64,000 nucleotides of DNA from Diadophis punctatus similis (taxonomy: Eukaryota; Chordata; Lepidosauria; Squamata; Dipsadidae). The stretch lies in NCBI GenBank assembly GCA_023053685.1, contig JALIGW010000016.1, forward strand, positions 12,654,280-12,718,279. The letters are read 5' to 3'. The notes below the pieces were generated by a model. It worked only from the letters and a program-made list of their open reading frames with translations, searched no databases and was not told the DNA's origin. The position numbers were made by a program, and so were the translations under genes. Position 1 is the stretch's first letter. Each line of letters starts with the position of its first letter. Below are positions 32,330-44,189 of this stretch, piece by piece.

Positions 32330-32512
32330 ATCATAAAAGACTTCTTGGAAATTGCTAAGTGAAGCTGTTGCTTCACTTAATGACCACAACCAGGACAGCC
32401 ATCTGCTAAGCAGGGCAGGGCAGTCATGTGATACTTTGCTTAATGATCGCTTCACTTAGTGATAGAATTGCCCCTTCCAATTAGGGTAATTAAATGAGGA
32501 CTTCCTGTACTA
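32330..32512. mobile_element. Degraded TIR DNA transposon remnant
   Basis: GCTAAGTGAAGCTGTTGC, CTTAATGACCACAACC, TCACTTAGTGATAGAATT and the ending GAGGACTTCCTGTAC recall the GTCCTCGA family (AAGTGAACTGTTGTAAGTCG type), but the similarity is partial. It may be a related subfamily. Confidence 0.5.
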
Positions 32513-34213
32513 GTTGTTTATATGTGTGAGACAATGTGTATATGTGAAATGCATAAAATTTGACAACTCATGGAAAAGCAGAATGATAAGACTTTAAACA
32601 TATACACTTATTTTCCACATTGTCTAATCTACAGCTAATAAATACCATGACTACATTATAGGTTTAAACAGGTTTGATTGACATTATGTGTAATCCACGT
32701 AACTTTGGCTGAAGAATAACACTGATTCCACACAGTAAATAATTGTCTTGTTTACAGATTGATTTAGTCCATTTTAAACCATCCGACATACTTTCACATT
32801 TATTACGAACAGATGTATGCTGTTTCCATTCTAAGCTCAACAAAGGCAAATACAAAAGACTAAATTAGCAGTATTGTGAAATGGAAGCAAAATCATCAAA
32901 CTATATCATAATATTTCAAATGCTAGCAATTTGTAACTCTATAAACACAAACATCATCAGATCTTTTCATCGCATCTCTCAGGTATCTCTAACTACTCAC
33001 AGTCCCTGCATGTACGTCGGCAAAGCCACATTTTCAAACGTTTTCTAAACAGCAGAAGTGAGACTGCAAATTTTCTATGTGATGGGAAGGGTGTTCCATC
33101 GGAAAAGACCCCTTACAAAAAATGCTTGTCTCCAATACCAGACAGCAGGAATTGCAGATTTTCAACAAGCAATTTTTGCAGGTCACATTTCTGGGGTAAC
33201 CTGCCAACCTTTTAGGGGCCATATCCCATATAAGTTGCTAGAGTAATAACTTAGAATTACACCTTCATTAATTTATTTTCTCAGCGTGCACCTGCTTTGA
33301 ATAATAAACAAAACAGGCTGAATTCATACAACATGCGGGGCCATACACAAAAAAAACCCATCAAATGTATACATATTAAGCTTAGCATGTGGACAAAATT
33401 TACCTTCCACCTATTTCACTGAAATGGTTAAGTGGCATTGCCTAATTGAGTAATGAAACATATGTAAGCAAACAACCAAGCTCCGAGAGCAACCAAGGAC
33501 TCTACAGTACCAATCCTGAGCTACAGATACTGAATCTCAATACTTACTCTCTTCTATTGTATATAAACAGACACCAAATTTAAAAAGATGCTTTTAAATT
33601 AAAAGGAGTAGATTGCAGTTGGGCATTAGGAAAAAGTTCATAACAGAAAGAGCTCTTCAACAATAGAGCAGGCTTACTTGGAAGTGGTGAATTATCTTTC
33701 ATTAAATCCAGATGCTGGGTGGCTTCACTGTGTATCAAGGATAATATAGTAGCAGATTCTGCAGGGGACAAAAATTTAAACTGCATAATTTCCAAAGTCC
33801 TTTTCAGCACTTATATTCTATGAATCTATAATAGTCCAAATTGGCATTTCTATGTACTCATGGTACTCTTTCATTATGTGCATATAAATGTGCTTTAAAT
33901 GCCTGTTTCTGGTAAGGGAATAGTGTGCACATCCAAGCAAGCCACATTACATCACCTATCTTGGGAAAAGAGTATCTTGTTTAAATTTAAATTCTCTTGG
34001 GTAAGATCCCATTCTTGGTTTTTATCAAAAATAGTTATTTGGATCTCAACTGGTCTTTCTGGATAATTCACTTGGTGATTTATGAGCCTGATAAACTATA
34101 CCTCCATTTTTTTTTAAAAAAAGTTTTTTTTTAGGAATGTAGGAAGAGAAGTATAAAATGGGAGAAGAAATAAAATTCACCCTGGCTCTTTATTTGCAAA
34201 AAAGAATTAGCAG
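32513..34213. other. Mostly unrecognised; dispersed-repeat remnant at 33462-33515
   Basis: AT-rich. GTAAGCAAACAACCAAGCTC followed by GAGAGCAACCAAGGACTC matches part of the dispersed repeat at 39414-39640 (inverted) and 52040-52292. Nothing else is supported. Confidence 0.5.
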
Positions 34214-34905
34214 AGTGTGAGCATACAAAACATTTGCTAGGGCGATTCTTGAATACAGCTCATCTGTCTGGAACCCACACTACATATCAGACATTAACAC
34301 AATTGAGAATGTCCAGCGATACTTCACAAGAAGAGTATTACATTCCTCTGTTCACAACAGAATTCCTTATGAAACCAGACTTGAAATTTTGCGACTTGAA
34401 AATTTAGAACTACGCCGCCTTCGATCTGACCTAAGTGTAGCTCACAAAATTATCTGCCACAATGTCCTACCTGTTAACGACTACTTCAGCTTCAACCGCA
34501 ATAAACAGAATACAACAGAATACCTTATGAAACCAGACTTGAAATTCTGTGACTTGAAAATTTAGAACTCCGCCGCCTTCAATCTGACCTAAGTGTACCT
34601 CACAAAATTATCTGCCACAATGTCCTACCTGTTAACGACTACTTCAGCTTCAACCACAATAATACACGAGCTCACAATAGATACACTTAATGTAAACTGC
34701 TCCAAACTTGATTGCAAAAAATTTGACTTCAACAACAGAGTGGTCAAAGCCTGGAACACTTTACCTGACTCAATAGTTTCTTCCCCAAACCCCAAAAACT
34801 TCAACCTCTTATTATCTACCATCGACCTCACCCCATTCCTAAGAGGTCGGTAAGGGGCGTGCATAAGCGCACAATCGTGCCTACCGTTCCTGTCCAAATG
34901 TACCC
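34214..34905 (+). mobile_element. LINE family C, 3' fragment with internal duplication
   Basis: Same family as 31180, ending GTAAGGGGCGTGCATAAGCG. A segment of about 156 bp (TATGAAACCAGACTTGAAAT onward) is present twice, at about 34366 and 34522, each reading through FSFNxN. No A-rich tail: truncated near 34905. Confidence 0.88.
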
Positions 34906-34909
34906 ATAT

Positions 34910-35115
34910 GTGAGAAATTCTTATGAAGAAAGACTGACTAATCAGGGATGTTTAGGATGAAAGAGAATAATTGCAAGGATATAATACTGTTCTTTAAATC
35001 CCTGAATGGATGTCGTAGTGGAAAAGGTCGTGACCCATTCTGTCTCAATTCAGAGGCCATGTGATACAAGGACACAGAGTAAGATGTAATTATGCATTGA
35101 AAGGTGCCTGGAACA
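34910..35115 (+). mobile_element. Old CR1 LINE fragment
   Basis: GAGAAATTCTTATGAAGAAAGACT, CTGTTCTTTAAATCCCTGAATGG and GACACAGAGTAAGATG resemble an older amniote CR1 C-terminal region, clearly more diverged than the other CR1 copies. Confidence 0.55.
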
Positions 35116-36041
35116 GTATTAACTACGATGTATAATAAAGCTAATTGGGTGTAATAATCAGTAGACCATTCATGCATGTACACTTGTCAATTTCCAAGTG
35201 AATATGGAGCTACAGATTCCTGTTTTATCACTCTGAAGATTTCATTACAAAACCTTTGCCCCATTTTCATTCTTTTTATGATAAATATTGCTACTCTAGC
35301 TTTTTAAAGGCAGACGTTGCATAATCCAAATCCTAATCTAACCTAACACTGCGGGTTTGCAGGTTATAGAAATATTTCTCTTCCTATACTTTTCACAGTT
35401 GACTTCCTTTTTAATTTTTTTTTTATTTTTAAATAAGAAAGACAGATTCTAGTCTGCTGCATTCCGAACTGCCTTGGTTCTATCTGGGACTGGAAAGCAA
35501 TGCATTGCTCTTAAACATTGGGGTGGGAGACTATTTATTTATTGTCCTTCTAAATCATTATTTAACAGGCCCTGATTGTCACGTCACATAATTAAGTGGT
35601 TCAATCCATTTGGCAGCTTCAATGTTTCTATAGCATAACAGGGGAGATTTGCCTTATAGGGCTGTTAACAAATATATTCAATTAAGCAGGGTTATTTAAT
35701 TAGCTCCGTGGTGCACTTTACACTGCTACTTCAGGCAAAGATGCAAACATTACATGGTTCCATTACTTAGTCTGCTGAAAGTCACAATATACAAGCTTGT
35801 TTATAGAAAATTAAACAAACAAAGAACAAACTGCATACACTCATCATTAAGCAATTATGCTGGGTAAATAAGAATCAAGACTGTTCTCCAGTAATCTTGC
35901 ACCATTGTCATAAGTCTGCTTATCAAACAAAGCCAGCCATTTATATTTCATAAACAGTATAGGAGCAGGACAGGAAAGGAGAAAAAAAAATGCTAGAAAA
36001 AAATATTCTCCAATTCTGTTCTTTGGTAGCTTAGCTTAGAC
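35116..36041. other. No recognised feature
   Basis: About 900 bases of AT-rich sequence without a supported feature. Confidence 0.6.
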
Positions 36042-36219
36042 CAGGGGTCTCCAACCTTGGCCACTTTAAGACTTGTGGACTTCAACTCCCAGAATTCCTC
36101 AGCCAGCAAAGCTACTTTAAGACTTGTGGACTTCAACTCCCAGAATTCCTCAGCCAGCTTTGCTCTGGCTGAGAGTTGAAGTCCACAAGTCTTAAAGTGG
36201 TCAAGGTTGGAGACCCCTG
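36042..36219. mobile_element. hAT-type MITE with duplicated left arm
   Basis: 178 bp, CAGGGGTCTCCAACCTTGG to CAAGGTTGGAGACCCCTG; perfect TSD GCTTAGAC (36034-36041, 36220-36227). The segment ACTTTAAGACTTGTGGACTT through CAGCCAGC occurs twice on the left (from about 36062 and 36113), which makes it longer than the 127-bp relative at 6355. Confidence 0.93.
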
Positions 36220-36268
36220 GCTTAGACAACAGCCATAAACCTTCAACAGTAGAGTAGGAAAGTAAGTA

Positions 36269-37196
36269 CAGTAAGTCGTTGACTTACAACCACAATGGAG
36301 CCTAAAATTTATGTTGCTAAGTGAGACATTTGTTCAATGAATTTTGCCCCATTTCATGAACTTCCTTGCCACCATTGTTAAGTGAATCACCGCAGTTTAA
36401 TTTAATTTAATTTAATTTAATGGATTTCTATGCCGCCCACTCCCTGGGGACTCTGGGCAGCTCACAGCATGTTAGATTCCATTACAGAGTAAAATGCAAT
36501 AATTAAAATATATAACAATATCAGATACAATAATTAAAAATACAAGAAATACAAAAGTTAAAAAGAGTATCTCATTACTATCATGGGGGGAGACCCTTAT
36601 TTAATCCAGTTGGTCTCACTTTCACCCTGCCTGCCGGAAGAGCCAAGTTTTTATTGCTTTCCGGAAGACCAGTAGGGTGGGGATGGTCCTGATCTCCGGG
36701 GGAAGCTGGTTCCACAGGGAGGGAGCTCCCACAGAGAAGGCCCTCCCCCTCGGCCCCGCCAGCCGACATTGCTTGGTCGACGGGACCTGGAGGAGGCCGA
36801 CTCTGTGGGCCCTGACCGGTCGTAGGGAGGTATGCGGCAGGATGCGGTCCCGAAGGTAACCTGGCCCTGAGCCATGTAGGGCTTTAAAGGTAACGACCAA
36901 CACCTTAAATTGGATCCGGAGACTAATGGGCAGCCAATGCAGCTGGCGGAGGATCGGTGTTACGTGGATAAGTTGTTAAATTAGTAACACGGTTGTTAAG
37001 TGAATGTGGTTTTCCCATTGTCAGAAGGTCGCGAAAGGTGATCATATGACCTTGTGGACATTGTGACCATCATAAATATGAGTCAGTTGCTGCAATGGTC
37101 ACGAGTGTGAAAAGCCATCGCAAGTCACTTTTTTTCAGGGCCGTTGTAACTTTGAACGGTCACTAAGTGAACTGCTATAAGTGGAGGACTATCTGT
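36269..37196. mobile_element. TIR DNA transposon, GTCCTCGA family, split by an L2-like LINE
   Basis: Left end CAGTAAGTCGTTGACTTACA, right end AGTGGAGGACTATCTGTA, with AAGTGAGACATTTGTTCAAT, TTGTCAGAAGGTCGCGAAAG and TCACTAAGTGAACTGC. Interrupted by 36396-36968. No coding sequence. Confidence 0.85.
36396..36968 (-). mobile_element. L2-like LINE 3' fragment, minus strand, nested
   Basis: The minus-strand reading has a C-terminal reverse-transcriptase stretch (VVTFKALHGSGPGYLRDRIL, then GRAFSVGAPSLWNQLPPEIR, FRKAIKTWLFRQAG), then GCCGCCCAGAGTCCCC-like tail sequence and a TTAAA-rich end (36396-36420). About 93 codons stay open. Same family as 21626. Confidence 0.88.
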
Positions 37197-37789
37197 ATGA
37201 TGGAAGTTAAGATTCAACATTATGCATCCTGTCAAGATAATTCTTTCTTCTACTAAGATTGGTAAGATAAAATTTTTATTGCTGAAATATTAAACTGGAA
37301 GGTGGATGGATGGAACAGGGCACATATTTGTTTTAAAAGTAGAGCTTTGTGTTGTAATAGAGAAAAATCAAGATCTTACTCAAAATAAAATATTGAACAA
37401 TCCCCTCAACCCATACTTAGCTTTTGTCTCAGTTGAAAGATCTGTGACCTGTGGTGGTCTTTTAATGCAGTTCAAAAGCCACAGGACTTGAATTTGGTGG
37501 GAAGGCATACACATTTTATGCCTTAATTTAATTCAGACTGGTTATTTATATATGAAGTGGAATAGTTGTGGGACAGAAGATTGCTAAGAGCTGTTAAGTG
37601 TTAGAGCTTAATGTAAAAGCTTTAGGCTAGTGTTTTTTTAAAAACTTTCTATAATTGTGGACCTTTAAATAAATACTCAGAAACCGCAGGGTCGCCTTAA
37701 ACTTTTCATCTTTAAGAATTTGGCAAATAAAATAACAATTATAATTGAACTTATCTTCCCATATCTCCATTTTAAAAGTCGTTTTAGGT
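37197..37789. other. No recognised feature
   Basis: About 590 bases without a supported feature. Confidence 0.6.
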
Positions 37790-37982
37790 TAAATGTAAAA
37801 ATAATATAACAATAAATAATTATTTATTTATTAAATTTAACTTTATTTATTAAATTATTAAATTATTTATTTATTAATTTATTAATTTAAAATCATTAAT
37901 TAAAATTAAAAAATAAATTAAATAATTAAATAAATTAATAATTAAATAAAATTATTAATTTATTTAATTATTTATTAAAATC
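37790..37982. repeat. AT-only low-complexity tract
   Basis: About 190 bases almost entirely of A and T, with shuffled TTTATT, TTAAT and AATTAAAT units and inverted TTAATTTATTAATT segments. It may derive from a LINE tail; no source is attached. Confidence 0.9.
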
Positions 37983-38015
37983 AATTCAATTTAACACTTG
38001 AGGCAGTGACTGAAG

Positions 38016-38359
38016 CAGAGGTGGGTTCTTGCCGGAGCTGCCCAATGCGCAGCTCCGGTAGGGAGCGGTGGATTGTGCAACCGCTCTGGAGCCCTCTCGG
38101 CCGGTCCATCGCGCACATCGCCATTTTTCCCCAGTGATTTTGGGTCAATTTTGCTTCTGTGCATGCGTGGAAGCAAAATCGCACCAAAATCTCTCTCACA
38201 CACATGTCCCCTCACGAGATTTCGGTGAGATTTTGCTTCCGCGCATGCGCAGAAGCAAAATCGCGCGAGGGGGCACGTGCATGTAGCGAGCACGCCCCCT
38301 CGAAACTTGGAGATGCGCGCGCAGTGCACCAGCACCAGGAAGAGGGCAACCCGCCACTG
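38016..38359. mobile_element. hAT-type MITE (GGGTGGGTTC family)
   Basis: 344 bp, CAGAGGTGGGTTCTTGCCGG to GCAACCCGCCACTG; perfect TSD GACTGAAG (38008-38015, 38360-38367). It has repeated TTTTGCTTC...GAAGCAAAATC inverted pairs and a perfect GCGCATGCGC at 38241-38250. Related to 60579-61009. Confidence 0.95.
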
Positions 38360-38367
38360 GACTGAAG

Positions 38368-40094
38368 TAATGAGTGAGGTTTATTCCATGAAGCACATTT
38401 TGAGAAGCACAGCAGTAGAATGTTAAGGGAGCGTCTCACCCAAGAAAGAAGGGGAAAGGGGAAATTATTCCTTCCAGGTTTATGTCCTAGTGGTTGCAAC
38501 CTGTCTCTCAGATTGTTTAATTGTTGAACGAGAATTAGTGTAGATGTTTGATATTTCTTTATTATTTTCACATATTATTTGCAAAGTTTGGAGGCAACTT
38601 TTTTTTAAGATACAACCTGTTTTATATTATTTCGTAGAATGGACTTCCCTCTTTTCTATGCCCTTTATTTATCCTTCATATTTATCACTGCAGGAAGCTC
38701 TCAACCACTTCTTTGATGTCATCAAGACGAAAAGGCACAGTCCTTCTAACCAAGGCCTTTTCCTTAAATTTAGGATGTTTGGGTTTTGGCATGTTGTTTT
38801 AGAATTGTTGAAAGCATCACCCTTGGAAACAAGATAAGAGATGTCATTATATTTAGCAAGGTGATCAGGCTGAGAAAATAAAACACCCATTGGAACTTTA
38901 CGATGGGAACAATGGAAGTCAATGATGAATTTCTTTATAAAAGTCAGAATGCTAGAAAGATTGGTGGTGGTGACTTGTGTTTCCTATTAAAGAGAACTTC
39001 TGTTAGGGCTGCATGAATTTACTACTCTGGCTAGGTTGATAGAAGTCAAGATAATGCTATTTGACTGCTTTTGTGACAAGATAAAGGTGAGGTTATATAT
39101 TGCAATTCTATTGGCTTGGTTATACTGTGCTTTACCATGACTTCACATCACCTCAAGCTATAAAATAAATAAATAGAGAAATGAAATGAAATACTTGTGA
39201 AGATAGCACAAATATTCCAGAAGACGTTAAAGGAAAAATAGCAAACAGAGATATTTGTCTTAGTTATCTGAAGTTATCAGAGTATCTAAATTAATAAATA
39301 AAGCTAGCTATCAGAGAATCTAAATACTCTGTTTATAGATATGTTCTGTTTTTTTACAAATAGATTGACAGTGAAATCAGTCCCAAATGTAACCAAACTG
39401 TGAACTAAAGAGAACCATCTGGAGTCCTGGGTGTTCTCTGAGCTTGGTTGTTTTCTTGCAGACATTTCATTACCCATCTAGGTAACATCATCACTGCTAG
39501 AAGGGAGTGGGATTTGGTATCTGTTTTCATGCAAGTGGTTTGCCTTTTCAGTGTTGGTGGGAGTGTTTTTTGGGGTTTCTTGATTAGGCTGTTTACTGTT
39601 TGATTGATTGTTTGTCTGAGTTGATAGTTCCTTGACTCAGGTATTGCTTACCATCTACATATCTACATGTTGGAACAATTTACAAAGCTTGTGGACTAAC
39701 CGAGGAATCAGTCAAAAGCCTTAGGGTACGTGGTTTTTTTTTTATCACAACACAATTGAATTTGAAGTATAGATTGATGGAATTGGTTTCCCCACATATG
39801 TATTATTTGCCTAGTTGCAATCATTTGGCATAGACCTCCAATTAACTATTGTCAGGGATTTCGTGTAGATATTTCTTTGAGAAATATTTCAATGGCCACA
39901 GGATAAAATAGTAGTTTCTGACTTTCTGATTGTGTTACTTCAGCTAGTCTACCCAACAGTGAGAGAGCCTGGAGATGTAATTCAGCAACAAATGGAGTAT
40001 TGCAGATTGTCCATCCTTGGTCTCTAGTGTTAAAGGCCACCGATGAGTCCAGTTAGCCTATCAAGCTTTACATCCTTTCTCTCTTCCTCAGGGA
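38368..40094. other. Mostly unrecognised (see 39414-39640)
   Basis: About 1.7 kb with no supported gene; the only repeated segment is listed separately. Confidence 0.6.
39414..39640 (-). repeat. Dispersed repeat, inverted relative to 52040-52292
   Basis: TCTGAGCTTGGTTGTTTTCT, TGCAGACATTTCATTACCCA and CTAGGTAACATCATCACTGC are the reverse complement of 52040-52292. Its boundaries and class (LINE or Penelope-like 3' region) are not resolved. Confidence 0.65.
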
Positions 40095-40418
40095 CAGAGG
40101 TGGGTTCCTGCCGGTTCAGACCGGTTCTATAGAACCGGTAGCGGGAATTTCCCCCTGCTCACCAAACTGGCAGCGATGGCCGACTGGACATGCCCCCAAA
40201 CTGGTTCTCTTGGCGCCGCCATAGGCGCCGCCATCTTCTTTTTTACTTCTGCGCATGCGCAGAAGCTGTTTTTTGCTTCTGTGCATGCGCAGAAGCTGGA
40301 TTTTCAGCACTGCACATGTGCTTGTGTGGCCGCGTGGCACGCAGCATGCAACGCACGTGCGCCCACGTGGCACGGGAGGAAGCAAACCAGCAGCGAGGTA
40401 AGTCAGAACCCACCCCTG
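40095..40418. mobile_element. hAT-type MITE (GGGTGGGTTC family) with NRF1- and YY1-like motifs
   Basis: 324 bp, CAGAGGTGGGTTCCTGCCGG to AGAACCCACCCCTG; perfect TSD CTCAGGGA (40087-40094, 40419-40426). It has GCCGCCATCTT at 40227-40237 and a perfect GCGCATGCGC at 40251-40260, about 13 bases apart. A second ATGCGCAGAAG follows. Confidence 0.97.
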
Positions 40419-40426
40419 CTCAGGGA

Positions 40427-41290
40427 ATATTATCAACCAGTCCAACCCAAACCACAGTCAGGTCACTGAGATACAACCAGCTGAACTTATCCAGAGGTTT
40501 CTGAAGTTTAAAGATACTTTTTTCAGTAACTTTTTTCAGTTAAAAATAACAAATTCAAGTCTGGATGAATAGTTTTTGTATTTTTGGTCTCTGGATTAAT
40601 TTTCTTTATTAGGACTCAACTTGCCATATTGTTTAGTTTAAGAAGACATTAGTAGACTCCAAATTACGCGAACCCGTGACTGATTGCTTCAAACTTCCAA
40701 AAAGTTCAGCAATAATCTCCAGCCATGTTGAACAAAGCAAAATATACCCATTCTAATTTGATAAGCAGTCATTCTGACCACTTCCATGTGTAAGTCTAAA
40801 AGTTATGAATTCCATGGCCCTTTTCTACTTTCCACTTGAAATAGTAGAAAGGATTTGCATATAGTTCATTTGCCAAGTGGCTGAAATGGCAAAATATTTC
40901 AAAAATATTTACAGGTTTTCGTTAATGTTATTCCCATTGCTTTTAAATACTAGGCCAAGAGATGTGGAATATGGAAGAAAATGAACATGAACCCAGAATC
41001 TGGTGATTTAAGAACTTGAAGAAAAAGTTGTTTAGAGAGAGAATGGTGTATAACATAAAAATGGTATAGTTTTAATGGAACTACATTGCTACAAACTATT
41101 GGCATGGAATTATATCATAGAATGCTTCCTCATGTCAACAATTTTCCTTTAAAAGAAACTAATCTATGTGTAGTTGAGGATAATCCTAATCTGTAGCAAA
41201 TGTTTACTCTGAGGGAAATTTTAAAAAGTGGAAGAATACTTTAAATATGATCCATTCCTTTATTCTGAAGTAGCATAATTCCTGGAGGCC
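40427..41290. other. No recognised feature
   Basis: About 860 bases with no supported gene or repeat. Confidence 0.6.
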
Positions 41291-41674
41291 TACATGTAGT
41301 TTACAACCAAAGTTGAGTCCAAAATTTCCATTGCTAAGCAACACAGTTGTTAAGTGATTTTTACCCCATTTTATGACCTTTCTTGCCACAGTTATTAAGT
41401 GAATCACTACAGTTGTTAAATTAGTATCACAGTTATTAACTGAATCTGGCTTCCCCATTGACTTTGCTTGTCAGAAGGTCGCAAAAGGGGATCACATGAC
41501 CTCAGACACTATGTCATAAATACACGCTAGTTGCCAAGCATCCAAAGTTGGATCATGTGACCATGGGGATGCTGCAACAGTCATAAGTGTGAAAAATGGT
41601 AAAAAGTCACTTTTTCCAATGCCCTTGTAACTTTGAATGGTCACTAAAGAAATTGTTGTAAGTCAAAGACTATA
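41291..41674. mobile_element. TIR DNA transposon, GTCCTCGA family, unsplit copy
   Basis: About 384 bp: TACATGTAGTTTACAACC at the left, GTTGTTAAGTGA-type repeats, TTGTCAGAAGGTCGCAAAAG, TCACTAAAGAAATTGTTG and GTAAGTCAAAGACTATA at the right. This is the best guide to the empty length of the family, but its ends are decayed. Confidence 0.8.
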
Positions 41675-41769
41675 TTTTATATCTTTGCAGAACAGCTCCA
41701 AGTCTAATGTAAGAGCATCTCTCTATATGTTTTTGATCTGAGACTTCCAGAAATTCAAGCAGGTATGAC

Positions 41770-42158
41770 CCAGAGGGGACTGGAGGCTAAAACGTATGAA
41801 GAACGGTTGCAGGAATTGGGGTATGTCTAGTTTAATGAAAAGAAGGACTAGGGGAGACATGATAGCAGTGTTCCGATATCTCAGGGGTTGCCATAAAGAA
41901 GAGGGAGTCAAGCTATTCTCCAAAGCACCTGAGGGTAGAACAAGAAGCAATGGGTGGAAACTAATCAAGGAGAGAAGCAACTTAGAACTAAGGAGAAATT
42001 TCCTGACAGTGCAACAACTTGCCTCCAGAAGTTGTGAATGCTCCAACACTGGAAGTTTTTAAGAAGATGTTGGATAACCATTTGTCTGAAGTGGTGTAGG
42101 GTTTCCTGCCTGAGCAGGGGGTTGGACTAGAAGACCTCCAAGGTCCCTTCCAACTCTG
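41770..42158 (+). mobile_element. CR1-type LINE 3' fragment
   Basis: Begins at GAGGGGACTGGAGGCTAAAA; contains KRRTRGDMIAVFRYLRGCHK and RSNLELRRNFLTV; ends CAAGGTCCCTTCCAACTCTG. A small deletion removes the AATTAATCAGTGGAA region near 42015. Followed by a giant pentanucleotide tail. Confidence 0.92.
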
Positions 42159-42957
42159 AGATTATATTATATTGTTATGTTATGATGTTATGTTATGTTA
42201 TGTTATGTTATGTTATGTTATGTTATGTTATGTTATGTTATGTTATGTTATGTTATGTTATGTTATGTTATGTTGTTACGTTACGTTACGTTACGTTACG
42301 TTACGTTACGTTACGTTACGTTACGATACGATACGATACGATACGATACGATACTATACTATACTATACTATACTATACTATACTATACTATACTATACT
42401 ATACTATTATATTATATTATATTATTATATTATATTATATTATATTATATTATATTATATTATATTATATTATATTATATTATATTATATTATATTATAT
42501 TATATTATATTATATTATATTATATTATATTATATTATATTATATTATATTATATTATATTATATTATATTATATTATATTATATTATATTATATTATAT
42601 TATATTATATTATAACACAGCACAGCACAGCACAGCACAGCACAGCACTGCACTGCACTGCACTGCACTGCACTGCACTGCACAGCAATGCTATGCTATG
42701 CTATGCTATGCTATGCTATGCTATGCTATGCTATGCTATGCTATGCTATGCTATACTATACTATACTATACTATTATATTATATTATATTATAGCACAGC
42801 ACAGCACAGCACAGCACTGCACTGCACTGCACTGCATAGCAATGCTATGCTATGCTATGCTATGCTATGCTATGCTATGCTATGCTATGCTATGCTATGC
42901 TATGCTATGCTATGCTATGCTATGCTATACTATATTATATTATATTATATTATTATA
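42159..42957. repeat. About 800 bp of changing pentanucleotide repeat seeded by CR1
   Basis: Successive five-base blocks: TTATG (to about 42275), TTACG (to about 42324), ATACG (to about 42350), ATACT (to about 42405), ATATT (to about 42613), CACAG, CACTG, CTATG (42687-42752), CTATA, TTATA, then a second round CACAG (42793-), CACTG, CTATG (42843-42927), CTATA, TTATA. Neighbouring blocks mostly differ by one or two bases. The long Met-Leu-Cys-Tyr frames here are artefacts. Confidence 0.97.
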
Positions 42958-44189
42958 CAGAGTAAGGAACGATAGGTGTCATGGTTTAGTAATAGCTGGA
43001 GAATTATAAGTTGACATCCCTGTCTAGGTTAATTATCAGGAAGAAGGATACAGTTTGATAACTGTGTCATCTGGGAATTTCATGCAGATACTGTTACATT
43101 CAATTTCCAATACTGCACAGCAAAAAAGTCCAAATGGATATTTAACTCATATGTCATTGACGTAGGCTTGGTTTTCAAACATTTGCAACACAATGAAACT
43201 TCATCCAGGGAAACAGCCAAGAAAATAAGTCAACAGAAATTCAATATGTTTGTTAAGAAAGAAATCCAGTAATCCTGATTCAGGCAAAAAGGTTTGATTG
43301 GATTTAAAGGGATTATTTATTTAAGAGTGGTTAAGTGTTAAGCAGTGCTTCTATAATGAGATAGGGTGGAAAGGATAAATAAGTGATGTAACAACTAATT
43401 GGAGATTGGAATTTGGGGTTTAGATAAGCCATGAAGTTTTCAGGGATGGATTTTCAGATTGTATTTAAAGTAAGTTTTGTTTTTAAGTACTCAGCTTAAA
43501 AAAAAAAGCCATTTTCTGAGTGAACCAATGCATACTTACTCAGAAGCAAATCCCACTGAGTTTAATTTTGCATGGGCTTTATAAATTCAACACTACTGCA
43601 AAACTCACCCACTGGCAATATTTTAGAAGCTCCCTGAAGCTACATTTTCAGAGCTTTTTGGATTCTTGCAGAGGATATGTGATGCGGAACCGTTCCCTAT
43701 CCTTCTCCATATCATTTGACAATTAGGAATCGCCTGATTTTGAGCAATGCTGTTGTTGTTTTTAAATCAGCATTTACTAAGAAAATAACCCCAAAGATAA
43801 TCCTGGGGCAGTTTCTTGGAAACTATGTACTACCAACCTCATGACAATTTACTTAAAGCTAAATTCTCTTGAATAACTTGATGTTTATTCCTATATGAGT
43901 GCATAAGATGAATCTCCTATACTTAATATGGGAAAATTCTGGTTTGGAATCTTAAATCTATCTAGCCCACAAACACTTTGGAAGAATCCGAGCTGAGTGA
44001 AATATTAGAGGGCATATCAAAGGAGGTAATTTAACCAATTGCAGAGCTGACTTTGGATGGAACACAAAAGTCATCATTTCCTTCTCCAACTATCAAAATA
44101 AAACCTGGCTATTTTTAAGCAAAGGAGAAAGCAAACCTTCCTTTTATTTCTTTTACTTTCTTCCCTCCTTGACAGTTGTAGAAAAGTAC
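42958..44189. other. No recognised feature
   Basis: About 1.2 kb without a supported gene or repeat. A short frame at 43520-43726 has no domain. Confidence 0.6.

Noticed and set aside
37790..37982. Replication origin or matrix attachment site
   Set aside because: An AT-only tract alone is not evidence; it is more simply low-complexity DNA.
42182..43009. Open frames of up to 275 codons on the plus strand
   Set aside because: They are translations of pentanucleotide repeats (Met-Leu-Cys-Tyr periods); a five-base unit gives the same peptide in all frames and no stop in some units.
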